Shown here: positions 28,820-37,278 of the stretch, in pieces
How the letters are laid out: each line of letters starts with the position of its first letter
Position numbering within the stretch: position 1 is the first letter of the stretch
NCBI GenBank assembly: GCA_036835325.1
Contig: DAITMF010000004.1
Coordinates: 31,248-95,247 of the forward strand
Length of the DNA: 64,000 nucleotides
Direction: 5' to 3'
Source: CAMCHP01 sp036835325
GTDB taxonomy: Bacteria > Bacteroidota > Bacteroidia > Flavobacteriales_D > Sanyastnellaceae
The notes under the pieces: model-generated
What the model was told of the DNA's origin: nothing
The model's database searches: none
What the model saw: only the letters and a program-made list of their open reading frames with translations
Made by a program: the position numbers and the translations under genes

Positions 28820-30016
28820 TTGGCACACGACGAAGAAGACATCCGAAAGCGACTCAGTTGGCGAAAAATCATGATTCCGGTCTTGATTGGCTTCGCGGTG
28901 GCCGCGGGTTTGCTCTACTACAACCTTACTGCACCAACCTACATCCTTGACACCGCCAATGGCACCCACGCATGGATCGACGCCAATGGAAACGGAGCAC
29001 CGGATACCTCAGAACCCGAAGAGTTCGTCGAACAAGCAGGTGGTGACTACCGGCTCACCAATCCAACTGAACTCCTCACAACCTACGAATGGCCGACTTA
29101 CGCCTGGCTGGCGCTCATTGGCGCCTTGTTGATGGTGGTCTTGCGCGATGTGGGCTACATTTACCGCATCCGTTTGCTTTCAGACAAAGCATGGAGTTGG
29201 CGCCGCAGCTTCGATGTCATCATGCTTTGGGAGTTTGCCAGTGCCCTAACCCCCAGCGTTGTTGGAGGCTCAGGAGTGGCCATTTACGTCTTGCACCGCG
29301 AAGGCATGAACCTCGGCCGAAGCACCGCCACGGTGTTCGTCACCGCATTGATGGATGAGCTCTTCTACATTATAATGGTGCCTTTGGTGTTTCTCATCAT
29401 CGGGCCTGACAGGCTTTTTCCGGCTGAAGGCCTTTTCGGTGTAATTACCCCAAGCTTGCTGAAAACACTTTTCTACTTCGGTTATGGCTTCATCGTGCTA
29501 CTGACCACACTCATCTTGCTCGGTATTTTCTTTTTCCCGCTAAGAACCAAGCTGTTCTTGGTGAAACTGTTCTCGTTTGGCATTCTTCGGAGATGGCAAA
29601 AAAACATGGTCAAACTCGGCGACGAAATCATCCTTAGCTCGAAACACTTCAACGGCAAATCGTGGGCCTTTTGGCTCGAGGCCTTTGCGGCTACCGCCGT
29701 GAGTTGGACAGCTCGCTTCCTCTCACTTAACTTCATTTTTTTGGCCTTCATTACCGACTTCAGCCACCTCGAAGTATACGGCCGTCAGCTTGTTATGTGG
29801 GTAATCTTGCTAATTAGCTTTACCCCTGGTTCAAGCGGCATTGCTGAGTTGCTGCTGCCGGCTTTCTTCAATTACTTACCCGGCCTTGCACCTGTTTTGC
29901 TCGCACTCGTGGCCATTCTTTGGCGTTTGCTGACCTATTTCCCATACCTCTTTGTTGGAGCAGCGGTTTTGCCGGGCTGGTTCAGGCGCACCTCGAAATC
30001 CGTCCGTGCCGCTTAA
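28820..30016 (+). CDS. LPG-synthase-TM/UPF0104 family membrane protein (flippase-like)
   Basis: About 398 residues if TTG 28820 is the start; TTG 28799 or ATG 28871 are alternatives. The N-terminal basic segment (DEEDIRKRLSWRKIMIPVLI) leads into a first helix. After an external loop come about seven helices with family motifs (WSWRRSFDVIMLWEFASALT, PSVVGGSGVAIYVLHREGMN, ALMDELFYIIMVPLVFLI, SFTPGSSGIAELLLPAFF). The family includes the flippase part of MprF and unknown lipid-handling proteins. An odd feature is the loop after helix 1, which has DANGNGAPDTSEPEEF, similar to an EF-hand/dockerin calcium loop. Substrate unknown. Confidence 0.82.
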   Translation: MAHDEEDIRKRLSWRKIMIPVLIGFAVAAGLLYYNLTAPTYILDTANGTHAWIDANGNGAPDTSEPEEFVEQAGGDYRLTNPTELLTTYEWPTYAWLALIGALLMVVLRDVGYIYRIRLLSDKAWSWRRSFDVIMLWEFASALTPSVVGGSGVAIYVLHREGMNLGRSTATVFVTALMDELFYIIMVPLVFLIIGPDRLFPAEGLFGVITPSLLKTLFYFGYGFIVLLTTLILLGIFFFPLRTKLFLVKLFSFGILRRWQKNMVKLGDEIILSSKHFNGKSWAFWLEAFAATAVSWTARFLSLNFIFLAFITDFSHLEVYGRQLVMWVILLISFTPGSSGIAELLLPAFFNYLPGLAPVLLALVAILWRLLTYFPYLFVGAAVLPGWFRRTSKSVRAA

Positions 30017-30060
30017 GCGTCGAGAACTTTCTAAATTGCGGTCGATTCTGACCACATCGT

Positions 30061-31215
30061 ATGAATACAAAATCACACAAATTCGGCACGCGTGCAGTGC
30101 ACGCAGGCGTTGAAGCTGACCCAAGCACAGGGGCCATTATGACCCCCATTTACCAAACCAGCACCTACGTGCAGCATGGGGTGGGCAATCACAAAGGGTA
30201 CGAATACTCGCGTACCCACAACCCAACACGCACAGCGCTCCAGAACAGCTTGGCTGCCCTTGAAAACGGTAAGCACGGCATCACCTTTGCCAGCGGACTC
30301 GCCGCCATCGACGCTGTGGTCAAACTGCTTCGCCCGGGCGATGAAGTCATCGCTGTCAACGACCTCTACGGCGGTACCTACCGCTTGTTCATGACCGTAT
30401 TCGCGCATTACGGCATTCGCTTCACGTTTACCGATTTGCGTGACCCGGCAGTGCTTGACTCACTTATCACACCAAACACGAAGCTGGTGTGGGTTGAAAC
30501 CCCTACCAACCCTGTGCTTCAAGTGGTTGATATCGCTGCAATCGCAGCACGCTGCAAAGCCGGCAAAATTCTACTGGCGGTTGACAACACCTTCGCCACA
30601 CCTTACCTCCAAAATCCGCTTGAACTCGGGGCTGACATTGTGATGCACTCGGTTACCAAATACCTCGGAGGCCACTCGGATGTCATTATGGGCGCCTTGG
30701 TGGTCAACGACGATGAACTCGCCCAACGCCTCTACACCCTGCAAAACAGCTGTGGAGCCGTGCACGGCCCGATGGACGCGTTTCTCGTCCTCCGTGGGGT
30801 GAAAACCCTGCACCTGCGCATGAAAGCCCACTGTGAAAATGGAGCCGCCATTGCCGAATGGCTCTCAAATCATCCGAAGGTTGACAAAGTCTACTACCCC
30901 GGATTGAAAAGCCATCCCAACCACGACGTGGCCGCCCGCCAAATGCGCGGCTTCGGCGGTATGGTAGCGTTCACCCTCAAAAACCATGACCTTGAGCACA
31001 CCAAAAAAGTGGTGGCCAAGGTGCAACTGTTCGCATTGGCTGAATCGCTCGGCGGCGTTGAATCGCTGATCGGCCACCCTGCAACCATGACCCACGCATC
31101 CATCCCAAAAGAAGAACGCGAAAAATCAGGCGTGACCGATTCTTTGATCCGCCTCAGTGTTGGCGTCGAAGACGTGAGCGACCTCATTGCCGACCTTGAA
31201 CACGCCATAGGATGA
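30061..31215 (+). CDS. Cystathionine gamma-synthase / gamma-lyase family PLP enzyme
   Basis: A 384-residue cytoplasmic Cys/Met-metabolism PLP enzyme of normal length. Signatures: YEYSRTHNPTRTALQNSLAA, ASGLAAIDAVVKLL, NDLYGGTYRLF, VWVETPTNPVLQVVDI, VDNTFATPYLQNPLELGADI and the PLP-lysine in HSVTKYLGGHSDVI. It could make cystathionine from O-acyl-homoserine or cleave cystathionine to cysteine; these cannot be separated by eye. The stop overlaps the kmo start as ATGA (31212-31215), so the two are translationally coupled. Confidence 0.92.
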   Translation: MNTKSHKFGTRAVHAGVEADPSTGAIMTPIYQTSTYVQHGVGNHKGYEYSRTHNPTRTALQNSLAALENGKHGITFASGLAAIDAVVKLLRPGDEVIAVNDLYGGTYRLFMTVFAHYGIRFTFTDLRDPAVLDSLITPNTKLVWVETPTNPVLQVVDIAAIAARCKAGKILLAVDNTFATPYLQNPLELGADIVMHSVTKYLGGHSDVIMGALVVNDDELAQRLYTLQNSCGAVHGPMDAFLVLRGVKTLHLRMKAHCENGAAIAEWLSNHPKVDKVYYPGLKSHPNHDVAARQMRGFGGMVAFTLKNHDLEHTKKVVAKVQLFALAESLGGVESLIGHPATMTHASIPKEEREKSGVTDSLIRLSVGVEDVSDLIADLEHAIG

Positions 31216-32579
31216 ACCACTCCCCTGCCCACATCGCCATCGCCGGAGCAGGCCTCGTAGGCAGTTTGCTCGCGGTGATCATGGCCCGTCGCGGACACCG
31301 AGTTTCGGTGTTCGAACGCCGAAACGACCCCCGCGAAACCGGTTACATCGGCGGACGATCAATCAACCTCGCCCTCTCTGACCGCGGCTGGAAAGCCCTC
31401 GAGCTCGCAGGCATCGCCGATGACGTGCGTGCAATGGCCATCCCAATGTACGGCCGCATGATGCATGCCGTTGACGGAGAACTCACCTTTCAGCCTTATG
31501 GCAAAGATGGGCAGGCCATCTACTCGGTTCCGCGCGGAGGCCTGAACAAACTCCTCATCCAACTCGCTGACCGCAACGACAACGTCGACATGCACTTTGC
31601 GCATGCCGTCACAGACATTGATCTTGACACCGCCACGCTTCACCTCGCTGACCCTGCCGGGCAGCACCTCGAAGTGCAGGCCGACCGCATTTTTGGCACC
31701 GACGGCGCATTCTCGGCCGTGCGCAGCCGAATGATGCGCACTGACCGGTTCAACTACGAACAGCGCTTTCTTGACCACGGATACAAAGAACTCAGCATTG
31801 GGGCAAATCCTGATGGGTCGCACCAACTTGAAACCAATGCCCTCCACATCTGGCCGCGCGGCGAGTTCATGCTTATCGCGCTCCCCAACCCCGACGGCAG
31901 CTTCACCTGCACACTGTTCTTCCCTTACGAAGGCAAGGTTTCGTTCAATTCCCTCACCACAGATGAGGCAGTAACCCGCTTCATGGAAGACAACTTCGCC
32001 GATGTCATCCCGCTCATTCCTGATTACCTAAAACAGTGGCACGGTAACCCAACCTCATCGTTGATTATGGTGACCTGTTCACCCTGGAACTACGGCGACA
32101 AAGTGTGCCTCCTCGGCGATGCATCGCACGCCATCGTACCCTTTTATGGCCAAGGTATGAACAGCGGATTTGAAGATTGCACGGTGCTCAGCCGAATCCT
32201 CGACGAAACCGGCAACGATTGGTCAACCGCACTGCCAAAGTTTGCCCGCGAGCGCAAACCTCAAACCGACGGCATCCTTGAGCTGGCCTTGCGCAACTAC
32301 ATCGAAATGCGCGACAAAACCGCCGATCCGGCATTCCTCCTCCAGAAAAAAATCGAGGCCCGATTCAGCAAACGCCATCCTGAAAAATGGATCCCGCTCT
32401 ATTCGCAAGTCACCTTCTCGCACATCCCCTACGATAAAGCCCTCGCCGCCGGAGACGTGCAAGATGCCATCATGAAACGCGTTATGAACCGCAGCGATAT
32501 CGAAACCGTTTGGGACAGCGACGAGGTTGAAGCCGCCATCCTCCACGAACTTGAGCAACTGCACGCTGTGAACAACTGA
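31212..32579 (+). CDS. kmo: Kynurenine 3-monooxygenase
   Basis: FAD-dependent hydroxylase converting L-kynurenine to 3-hydroxykynurenine with NADPH and O2. The 455-residue protein has the Rossmann motif AIAGAGLVGSLLAVIMARRG, the family stretch GGRSINLALSDRGWKALELA, GTDGAFSAVRS, and the second FAD motif VCLLGDASHAIVPFYGQGMN with SGFEDC. The C-terminal part resembles the membrane-associating segment of KMO without a clear long helix. No other kynurenine-pathway gene is in the window. It is coupled to the upstream PLP enzyme through an ATGA overlap. Confidence 0.93.
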   Translation: MNHSPAHIAIAGAGLVGSLLAVIMARRGHRVSVFERRNDPRETGYIGGRSINLALSDRGWKALELAGIADDVRAMAIPMYGRMMHAVDGELTFQPYGKDGQAIYSVPRGGLNKLLIQLADRNDNVDMHFAHAVTDIDLDTATLHLADPAGQHLEVQADRIFGTDGAFSAVRSRMMRTDRFNYEQRFLDHGYKELSIGANPDGSHQLETNALHIWPRGEFMLIALPNPDGSFTCTLFFPYEGKVSFNSLTTDEAVTRFMEDNFADVIPLIPDYLKQWHGNPTSSLIMVTCSPWNYGDKVCLLGDASHAIVPFYGQGMNSGFEDCTVLSRILDETGNDWSTALPKFARERKPQTDGILELALRNYIEMRDKTADPAFLLQKKIEARFSKRHPEKWIPLYSQVTFSHIPYDKALAAGDVQDAIMKRVMNRSDIETVWDSDEVEAAILHELEQLHAVNN

Positions 32580-32625
32580 CCCAACCGCGCAACGTTTGCC
32601 CCGCTTTTCACGTTACATTCGTAGT

Positions 32626-33468
32626 ATGAGGTACTTCGTCGCGTTTGCTTTTTTGTTTTTCGCCTTCGGCGGATGGGGACAAACCGGTCGCCAAAACAGG
32701 CCTTTGTACCAAATCGGAAACCAGTTCGGCAACAAAGGATGGCACATTGCCCCGGGAATTACCTATGCCTTCCCCAACCAAGGCACACGGGAAGACCAAC
32801 GCAACATCAACCAAGAAGGAAACCTCGTCACCGCTTACGATGGGGTTTTTGACGCCGGTGGTCGTGTTGGCTTCTACGTCGAAGCAGGAAAGCATTACTT
32901 CTTCGATTACCCAATGCTCTTTCACTTCGTTGACTTCGGCATCCACATCAAGCAACTGCGCGGAACCGAAGAGTTCAATGGCCTTGTACTCACCGATCAG
33001 GGCATGTTGCCCGTCACCAACCGAGGAAGTTTCAGCGATGGGTATGCCGGCCTGTACGTCAACGCCAACCGCATTGTACAACTTTCTGATCGCACCTTTT
33101 TGCAACCTGCCATCGGCGTAAATGCTGACTACCGCGTTTTTGGCAACCGCCGATTTGAAGGCGTGGCTGAACCGTTTATTCAAGAGTTCGCCGATCCGTT
33201 TCAATTGCAAGTGCATGCCAAACTGGGCTTCGGTTTTGCTCCAGAGAACGGAGTCATGATCATTCCATCGCTTGAAACGCCCATTTTAAATGTGGTGCCA
33301 ATGTACGATGGCAAATCAACCTTGCCGATGTTCTCAACGCGCTACAGACCGGTGATTTTATCGGTGCGCATACTCTTCCTCTCGCGCAACAAACCGGCTG
33401 ATTGTGTGGGCAAAGACACCCAGCGTCGTGGCCACCAGCTTTGGGGCGACGAAATGCGGAGGAGGTAG
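32626..33468 (+). CDS. Outer-membrane beta-barrel-like protein
   Basis: A 280-residue protein from ATG 32626 (MRYFVAFAFLFFAFGGWGQ, a signal peptide); the open frame begins 30 nt earlier but the hydrophobic start and the -7-like TACATTCG (32614-32621), 4 nt before the ATG, favour this choice. The mature part has amphipathic strands and aromatic girdles (KGWHIAPGITYAFPNQGTRE, KHYFFDYPMLFHFVDFGIHI, FLQPAIGVNADYRVFG). Probably an outer-membrane barrel of unknown function. The C-terminus is Arg-rich and unusual for a barrel end. Confidence 0.68.
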   Translation: MRYFVAFAFLFFAFGGWGQTGRQNRPLYQIGNQFGNKGWHIAPGITYAFPNQGTREDQRNINQEGNLVTAYDGVFDAGGRVGFYVEAGKHYFFDYPMLFHFVDFGIHIKQLRGTEEFNGLVLTDQGMLPVTNRGSFSDGYAGLYVNANRIVQLSDRTFLQPAIGVNADYRVFGNRRFEGVAEPFIQEFADPFQLQVHAKLGFGFAPENGVMIIPSLETPILNVVPMYDGKSTLPMFSTRYRPVILSVRILFLSRNKPADCVGKDTQRRGHQLWGDEMRRR

Positions 33469-33545
33469 CCCGGCAAATCACCTCGAGGTGTTGCCAACAC
33501 CCAACTAGCTTCATTACCTTCGCCATCGGCCGCAAGGGTAACTTC

Positions 33546-34448
33546 ATGAGACAGCTGTTCTACAAAATCATCTACAGTGCGCAAATCAATCCGATTCTTC
33601 TCAGAATCAACCGTGCACTGCGCAACGCATTGGGAATAGGTGTAATGCTCCCTCCATCCGGAAAAATCACCCTACGACCCGAGGGAATCAAACCCTTCGT
33701 CCTCTACACAAACCAGTCAAACTACGTCACACACCTCTTATTCTGGAAGGGTTACCGAAACTTCGAATACTCAACCATATTTATTGACCTGATGAAAGGC
33801 GTCGATGTGTTTTTCGACGTGGGAGCAAACATTGGCTATTACGCGTTGTTGGGCGCTTCGGCAAATCCTAAAGCACGCATAACCGCCTTTGAGCCCTCGA
33901 GCGGTCCACTGCACTACTTGAAAAAAAACACCGAAGCCAACCGGCCTTCGCTAGTCAGTGTTGCGCCTATGGCCTTGGCTGCGCGCAGCGAAAAACTTCG
34001 TTTCTTCGAGAATAAGAACACCAAATACACCTATTTACGCCACAACCTTGCCGGTGAAGGCAATTCAGGAAGCAAAACAAGTGCATCGGCATTTCGGGAA
34101 ACAACGGTTGATGGAATCACACTTGGTGATTATCTCAAAGCACACCCAACCGATAAACTCGACCTCATTAAAATTGACACGGAAGGCAACGAACACCACA
34201 TACTCGGCGCGGCCATTGAAACACTTGAAATCTACAGGCCAATCGTAATTTGTGAAACCCTTTACAACAGCAACGAAGCTGAACTTGAACAGCTCTTCAA
34301 GGGCCTGAACTATTGCATGTTTCGGCATGTGAACTCAGGCCTCCAAGAAACACAGTCACTTGCCAGAAAACACGACGATGGCATCCGAAATTGCTTCTTT
34401 GTCCCTTCCGAGAAACGCTCACTCATCGCAGCTTACGAAGTGAATTAA
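33546..34448 (+). CDS. FkbM family SAM-dependent methyltransferase
   Basis: About 300 residues from ATG 33546 (MRQLFYKIIYSAQINPILLR); the open frame extends upstream into the preceding gene. SAM-binding motif I is VDVFFDVGANIGYYALLGAS, followed by ITAFEPSSGPLHYLKKN and later DLIKIDTEGNEHHILGAAIE, the FkbM signatures. Members methylate hydroxyl groups in glycans or secondary metabolites; the target is unknown. It ends 10 bp from the convergent epimerase gene. Base composition is slightly more AT-rich than its neighbours. Confidence 0.87.
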   Translation: MRQLFYKIIYSAQINPILLRINRALRNALGIGVMLPPSGKITLRPEGIKPFVLYTNQSNYVTHLLFWKGYRNFEYSTIFIDLMKGVDVFFDVGANIGYYALLGASANPKARITAFEPSSGPLHYLKKNTEANRPSLVSVAPMALAARSEKLRFFENKNTKYTYLRHNLAGEGNSGSKTSASAFRETTVDGITLGDYLKAHPTDKLDLIKIDTEGNEHHILGAAIETLEIYRPIVICETLYNSNEAELEQLFKGLNYCMFRHVNSGLQETQSLARKHDDGIRNCFFVPSEKRSLIAAYEVN

Positions 34449-34458
34449 GAGCTCCGGG

Positions 34459-34875
34459 TCAACCGTGCTTCGGCGCATCCATGCACAGCTCAACAAGGAC
34501 TTTGTTGCTGTCTTTTGGATGGAGGAAGGCGATCAACTTGCCATCGGCTCCCGCCTTGGGCTCATGATGAATCATGGTGTAGCCAAGCGACTTTAAACGG
34601 GCAATCTCGCCGTAAATGTCGTCAACCGCAAAGGCCACATGGTGGATGCCTTCGCCGCGTGACTCGATGTGCTTGGCAATGGCACTTTCAGGAGCAGTGG
34701 CTTGCAACAGCTCAATTTTGTTCTCTCCAACTGCGAAAAACGAGGTAATAACCGATTCGCTTTCAACGGTTTCACGCTTGTAAGGGGCTACACCAAGTAC
34801 ATCGGTGAAAATGCGTTCGGAGGCTTCGAGGTCGCGCACCGCGATGCCAAGGTGCTCAATGCGGTTCAAGGGCAT
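34459..34875 (-). CDS. mce: Methylmalonyl-CoA epimerase
   Basis: A 138-residue VOC-fold enzyme that interconverts (R)- and (S)-methylmalonyl-CoA for the B12-dependent mutase. The pattern RIEHLGIAVRDLEASERIFT, KIELLQATAPESAIAKHIES, GEGIHHVAFAVDDIY and NKVLVELCMD holds the metal-binding His and Glu residues of the family (H in IEHLGIAV, E in KIELLQ, H in IHHVAF, E in LVELC). It is 5 bp after the secreted-protein gene upstream. A cobalamin adenosyltransferase gene at 52787 fits the same pathway. Confidence 0.93.
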   Translation of the reverse strand: MPLNRIEHLGIAVRDLEASERIFTDVLGVAPYKRETVESESVITSFFAVGENKIELLQATAPESAIAKHIESRGEGIHHVAFAVDDIYGEIARLKSLGYTMIHHEPKAGADGKLIAFLHPKDSNKVLVELCMDAPKHG

Positions 34876-34880
34876 GTCTT

Positions 34881-35666
34881 CTAACGTTTGCTTACGGTTT
34901 GTCCGAATGAACGGTCGAAGTTAACGTAATACATGCCTGACTTCCAATTTGCTGTGTTGACAACACGGTCATACCCCTTTGCGATAAGCCGACCAAAGGC
35001 GTCAAAGACTTCGTAGTCGGTCTCGGCCGAAAAGCGAATGGTATCGGTGATTTTGTCGCTTTCAAGTACAACAGCATTCACAGTGCTGGGCACTTCAAAC
35101 TTGGCTGACCGACGCATCGAGCGCGCATCGGCCTGTGCAATGCGAAAGGTGTTTGCGCCTGAATGAAACGGCACGCCGATTGAATAGCGTTGCGTTGCCG
35201 TGGCTTTTCCTTTTCCGTCAACAGTGGCTACCGCCACCCACTTGTTCCACTTGTACTGTTCAATGACAAACGGAATGGCGGCTTCTTCTCCGGTAGTGGT
35301 GAAACCCAATACCGAGCCTGAACTCTCCATGGCCGTTACTTCAAAAGTGCTTCGCGGAGCAATGGCCTCCGGGTTAATCACCCGTGGTGCGCAAGTATCT
35401 TTTGTGCGAATAACCACCTCAATAGGTGCGCCGTCTTTAAATCCGTACATGCTTAGATCAACAGCAAAGGCTGACGAGTTCCATTCGTCGGTGGTGATTT
35501 CACCATTTACCCTGACTTCGAAGACACAAAAGCCAACACCGTCAGAAGCGAACGGATTTGTGACGTACAAATCTTTCCCTTGGTACACTCCGGTGTACAC
35601 GAAAACATCAGCATGCGCAAATAAGCTGCTGACCATCAAAGCAAATGTGAACAGATTGCGCTTCAT
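34881..35666 (-). CDS. Secreted protein with a degenerate T9SS-like C-terminal domain
   Basis: Encodes 261 residues from ATG 35666 with signal peptide MKRNLFTFALMVSSLFAHA. The middle part has beta-rich sequence and two cysteines (GVGFCVFEVRV, IRTKDTCAPRV). The last 45 residues (YEVFDAFGRLIAKGYDRVVN, WKSGMYYVNFD) resemble a T9SS type A sorting domain, but the usual YPNP opening is absent. A -7 box TACATTTG (35689-35682, minus) lies 15 nt upstream. It is followed after 5 bp by mce, an unrelated metabolic gene. Function unknown. Confidence 0.7.
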   Translation of the reverse strand: MKRNLFTFALMVSSLFAHADVFVYTGVYQGKDLYVTNPFASDGVGFCVFEVRVNGEITTDEWNSSAFAVDLSMYGFKDGAPIEVVIRTKDTCAPRVINPEAIAPRSTFEVTAMESSGSVLGFTTTGEEAAIPFVIEQYKWNKWVAVATVDGKGKATATQRYSIGVPFHSGANTFRIAQADARSMRRSAKFEVPSTVNAVVLESDKITDTIRFSAETDYEVFDAFGRLIAKGYDRVVNTANWKSGMYYVNFDRSFGQTVSKR

Positions 35667-35715
35667 AGTTGTGGCCTTTTTCAAATGTACCCAAACGTGT
35701 TGAAATGAAACACCA

Positions 35716-36273
35716 CTAAGGTTCAATCTTGAGTGAGTTAATCGTCCGGGAGGCCAACTGCGTAACAAAGTACCCGTGCTGGCGCTCGTCACTTGTGCGC
35801 ATGACATAGGTTGCGCCGCGCTCGTCGGTCATTAAGCGAAGGTAGTGGTGCCCTGCTGACCGTCCGTCAGGCAATACCAATTCATAAAAGAATGATGCAT
35901 CGCCTTCATCGAAGAACACAACGTCAAAGAGGCCGTTTCCGGCCAAATCAGCTTTAAGCTCATCAAGTGAGACCACTTCTTTGGTGACGTGCATGGTAAA
36001 CGAATCGCCCACGTGCACCACTTTGGCCGCTCCATGGTAACCATTCTCTACTTCAACGCCGCTTACGTAGTTCAATTCGTCGGGCAAGCTCCCTGAGAAT
36101 CCGACTCCTTCGATGTCAAAGGCAATGGTCAACTCGCCGGCATCAACAACCTCAGAAGCCTGTGTTTCAGCGATTGCATCAAACGATGCCGCAGAATCAG
36201 AATTTGTGCCGCACGATGTGCACCACACAATGACCAGAGCGGTCGCGAAGCTTTGAAACTGAAGTTGAGTCAC
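35716..36273 (-). CDS. Putative lipoprotein, function unknown
   Basis: If translated from GTG 36273 the protein has 185 residues and a lipoprotein signal (QSFATALVIVWCTSC). The open frame continues upstream to 36516 through the divergent SDR gene with no protein-like pattern, so a late start is preferred. The mature part (VVDAGELTIAFDIEGVGFSG, HVGDSFTMHVTKEVVSLDEL) looks like a soluble beta-rich domain. It may be an envelope lipoprotein; no family recognised. Confidence 0.6.
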   Translation of the reverse strand: MTQLQFQSFATALVIVWCTSCGTNSDSAASFDAIAETQASEVVDAGELTIAFDIEGVGFSGSLPDELNYVSGVEVENGYHGAAKVVHVGDSFTMHVTKEVVSLDELKADLAGNGLFDVVFFDEGDASFFYELVLPDGRSAGHHYLRLMTDERGATYVMRTSDERQHGYFVTQLASRTINSLKIEP

Positions 36274-36328
36274 GTAGCGTTTTACGGAGATTGAACAGAA
36301 AGGGTTACACCGCGGCTTCGGTCGGCAT

Positions 36329-36359
36329 TTGTTGGGCTGAATGAAAAGTACAATCTTTG
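36329..36359 (+). promoter_or_regulatory. Promoter of the SDR gene
   Basis: TTG (36329-36331), 20-bp spacer and AATCTTTG (36352-36359), one base off TAnnTTTG. It ends 5 nt before the ATG at 36365. Confidence 0.55.
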
Positions 36360-36364
36360 GTGCC

Positions 36365-37153
36365 ATGACAGTGAACGATCTCAAGCTCAACGGCCGCACG
36401 GCCATGGTGTGCGGCAGCACACAAGGCATTGGCTTTGCAGCCGCACACGACCTCGCCCAAATGGGTGCACGTGTGGTGTGCGTGGCACGCAATGAAGAAC
36501 GGCTTAAAGAAGCCATCGCTGCGCTTCCTGGGAGTGGACATAGCTACCTTGTGGCCGATTTTGCTCACCCCGATCAACTCGCTGCTGCGCTCAAAACCTT
36601 CACCGAAGGCGGTGGCGAAGCGCACATTCTGGTCAACAACACGGGCGGTCCGCCGGCCGGAACAGCCATCGACGCTGAAGTCGATGCCTTTCGCATCGCC
36701 TTTAACCAACACCTTGTTTGCAACCACGTGCTGGTGCAGCACCTTGTGCCGGGAATGAAGCGCGCCAATTACGGCCGCATCATCAACGTCATTTCAACTT
36801 CTGTGAAGCAGCCCTTGCCCAACTTGGGCGTATCAAACACCATTCGAGGAGCCGTTGCCAATTGGTCAAAAACCCTTGCACGCGAATTGGGGCCCTTCGG
36901 CATCACCGTGAACAACGTGCTGCCCGGAGCCACCGACACCGCACGCCTTAATGCCATTATTGAACGCAAGTCGAACCAAACAGGCCATTCGAACGATGCT
37001 GTGCGGAATGAAATGGCGTCTGAAGTCCCGCTGGGCCGCATCGGAAAGCCTGAAGAAATCGGCCATGCCATCGCCTTTCTGGCGAGCCCGGCTGCGGCCT
37101 ACATCTCCGGTATCAACCTTCCGGTCGATGGCGGACGAACCGCCTGCCTGTAA
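36365..37153 (+). CDS. SDR family oxidoreductase
   Basis: A 262-residue short-chain dehydrogenase/reductase from ATG 36365 (MTVNDLKLNGRTAMVCGSTQ), which follows a promoter by 5 nt; ATG 36341 is the alternative. NAD(P) motif TAMVCGSTQGIGFAAAHDL, the structural NNTGGPP motif, and the C-terminal LPVDGGRTACL. In the catalytic region it reads INVISTSVKQPLPNLGVSNT: a Ser is present, but where YxxxK is expected it has SNTIRGA, so the catalytic tyrosine appears replaced. That variant is known in atypical 3-oxoacyl-reductase-like proteins. Substrate unknown. Confidence 0.85.
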   Translation: MTVNDLKLNGRTAMVCGSTQGIGFAAAHDLAQMGARVVCVARNEERLKEAIAALPGSGHSYLVADFAHPDQLAAALKTFTEGGGEAHILVNNTGGPPAGTAIDAEVDAFRIAFNQHLVCNHVLVQHLVPGMKRANYGRIINVISTSVKQPLPNLGVSNTIRGAVANWSKTLARELGPFGITVNNVLPGATDTARLNAIIERKSNQTGHSNDAVRNEMASEVPLGRIGKPEEIGHAIAFLASPAAAYISGINLPVDGGRTACL

Positions 37154-37228
37154 GTGTACTTTTTACACTATCTCAAAAACTGTGAAAATCCAAGAATAAC
37201 AGGGCTTTCAGAGGGGGGTAAAACGCAT

Positions 37229-37256
37229 TTGAATCTTGTTTTTTCATCTAACTTTG
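37229..37256 (+). promoter_or_regulatory. Promoter of gdhA
   Basis: TTG (37229-37231), 17-bp spacer and TAACTTTG (37249-37256), a consensus -7 box 22 nt before the ATG. Confidence 0.65.
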
Positions 37257-37278
37257 CCGCGTTTTAAAACATCTCTAA

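Noticed and set aside
33479..33490. 12-bp palindrome CACCTCGAGGTG between the beta-barrel and FkbM genes
   Set aside because: Short, single, without a T-run or promoter relation; expected by chance at this scale.
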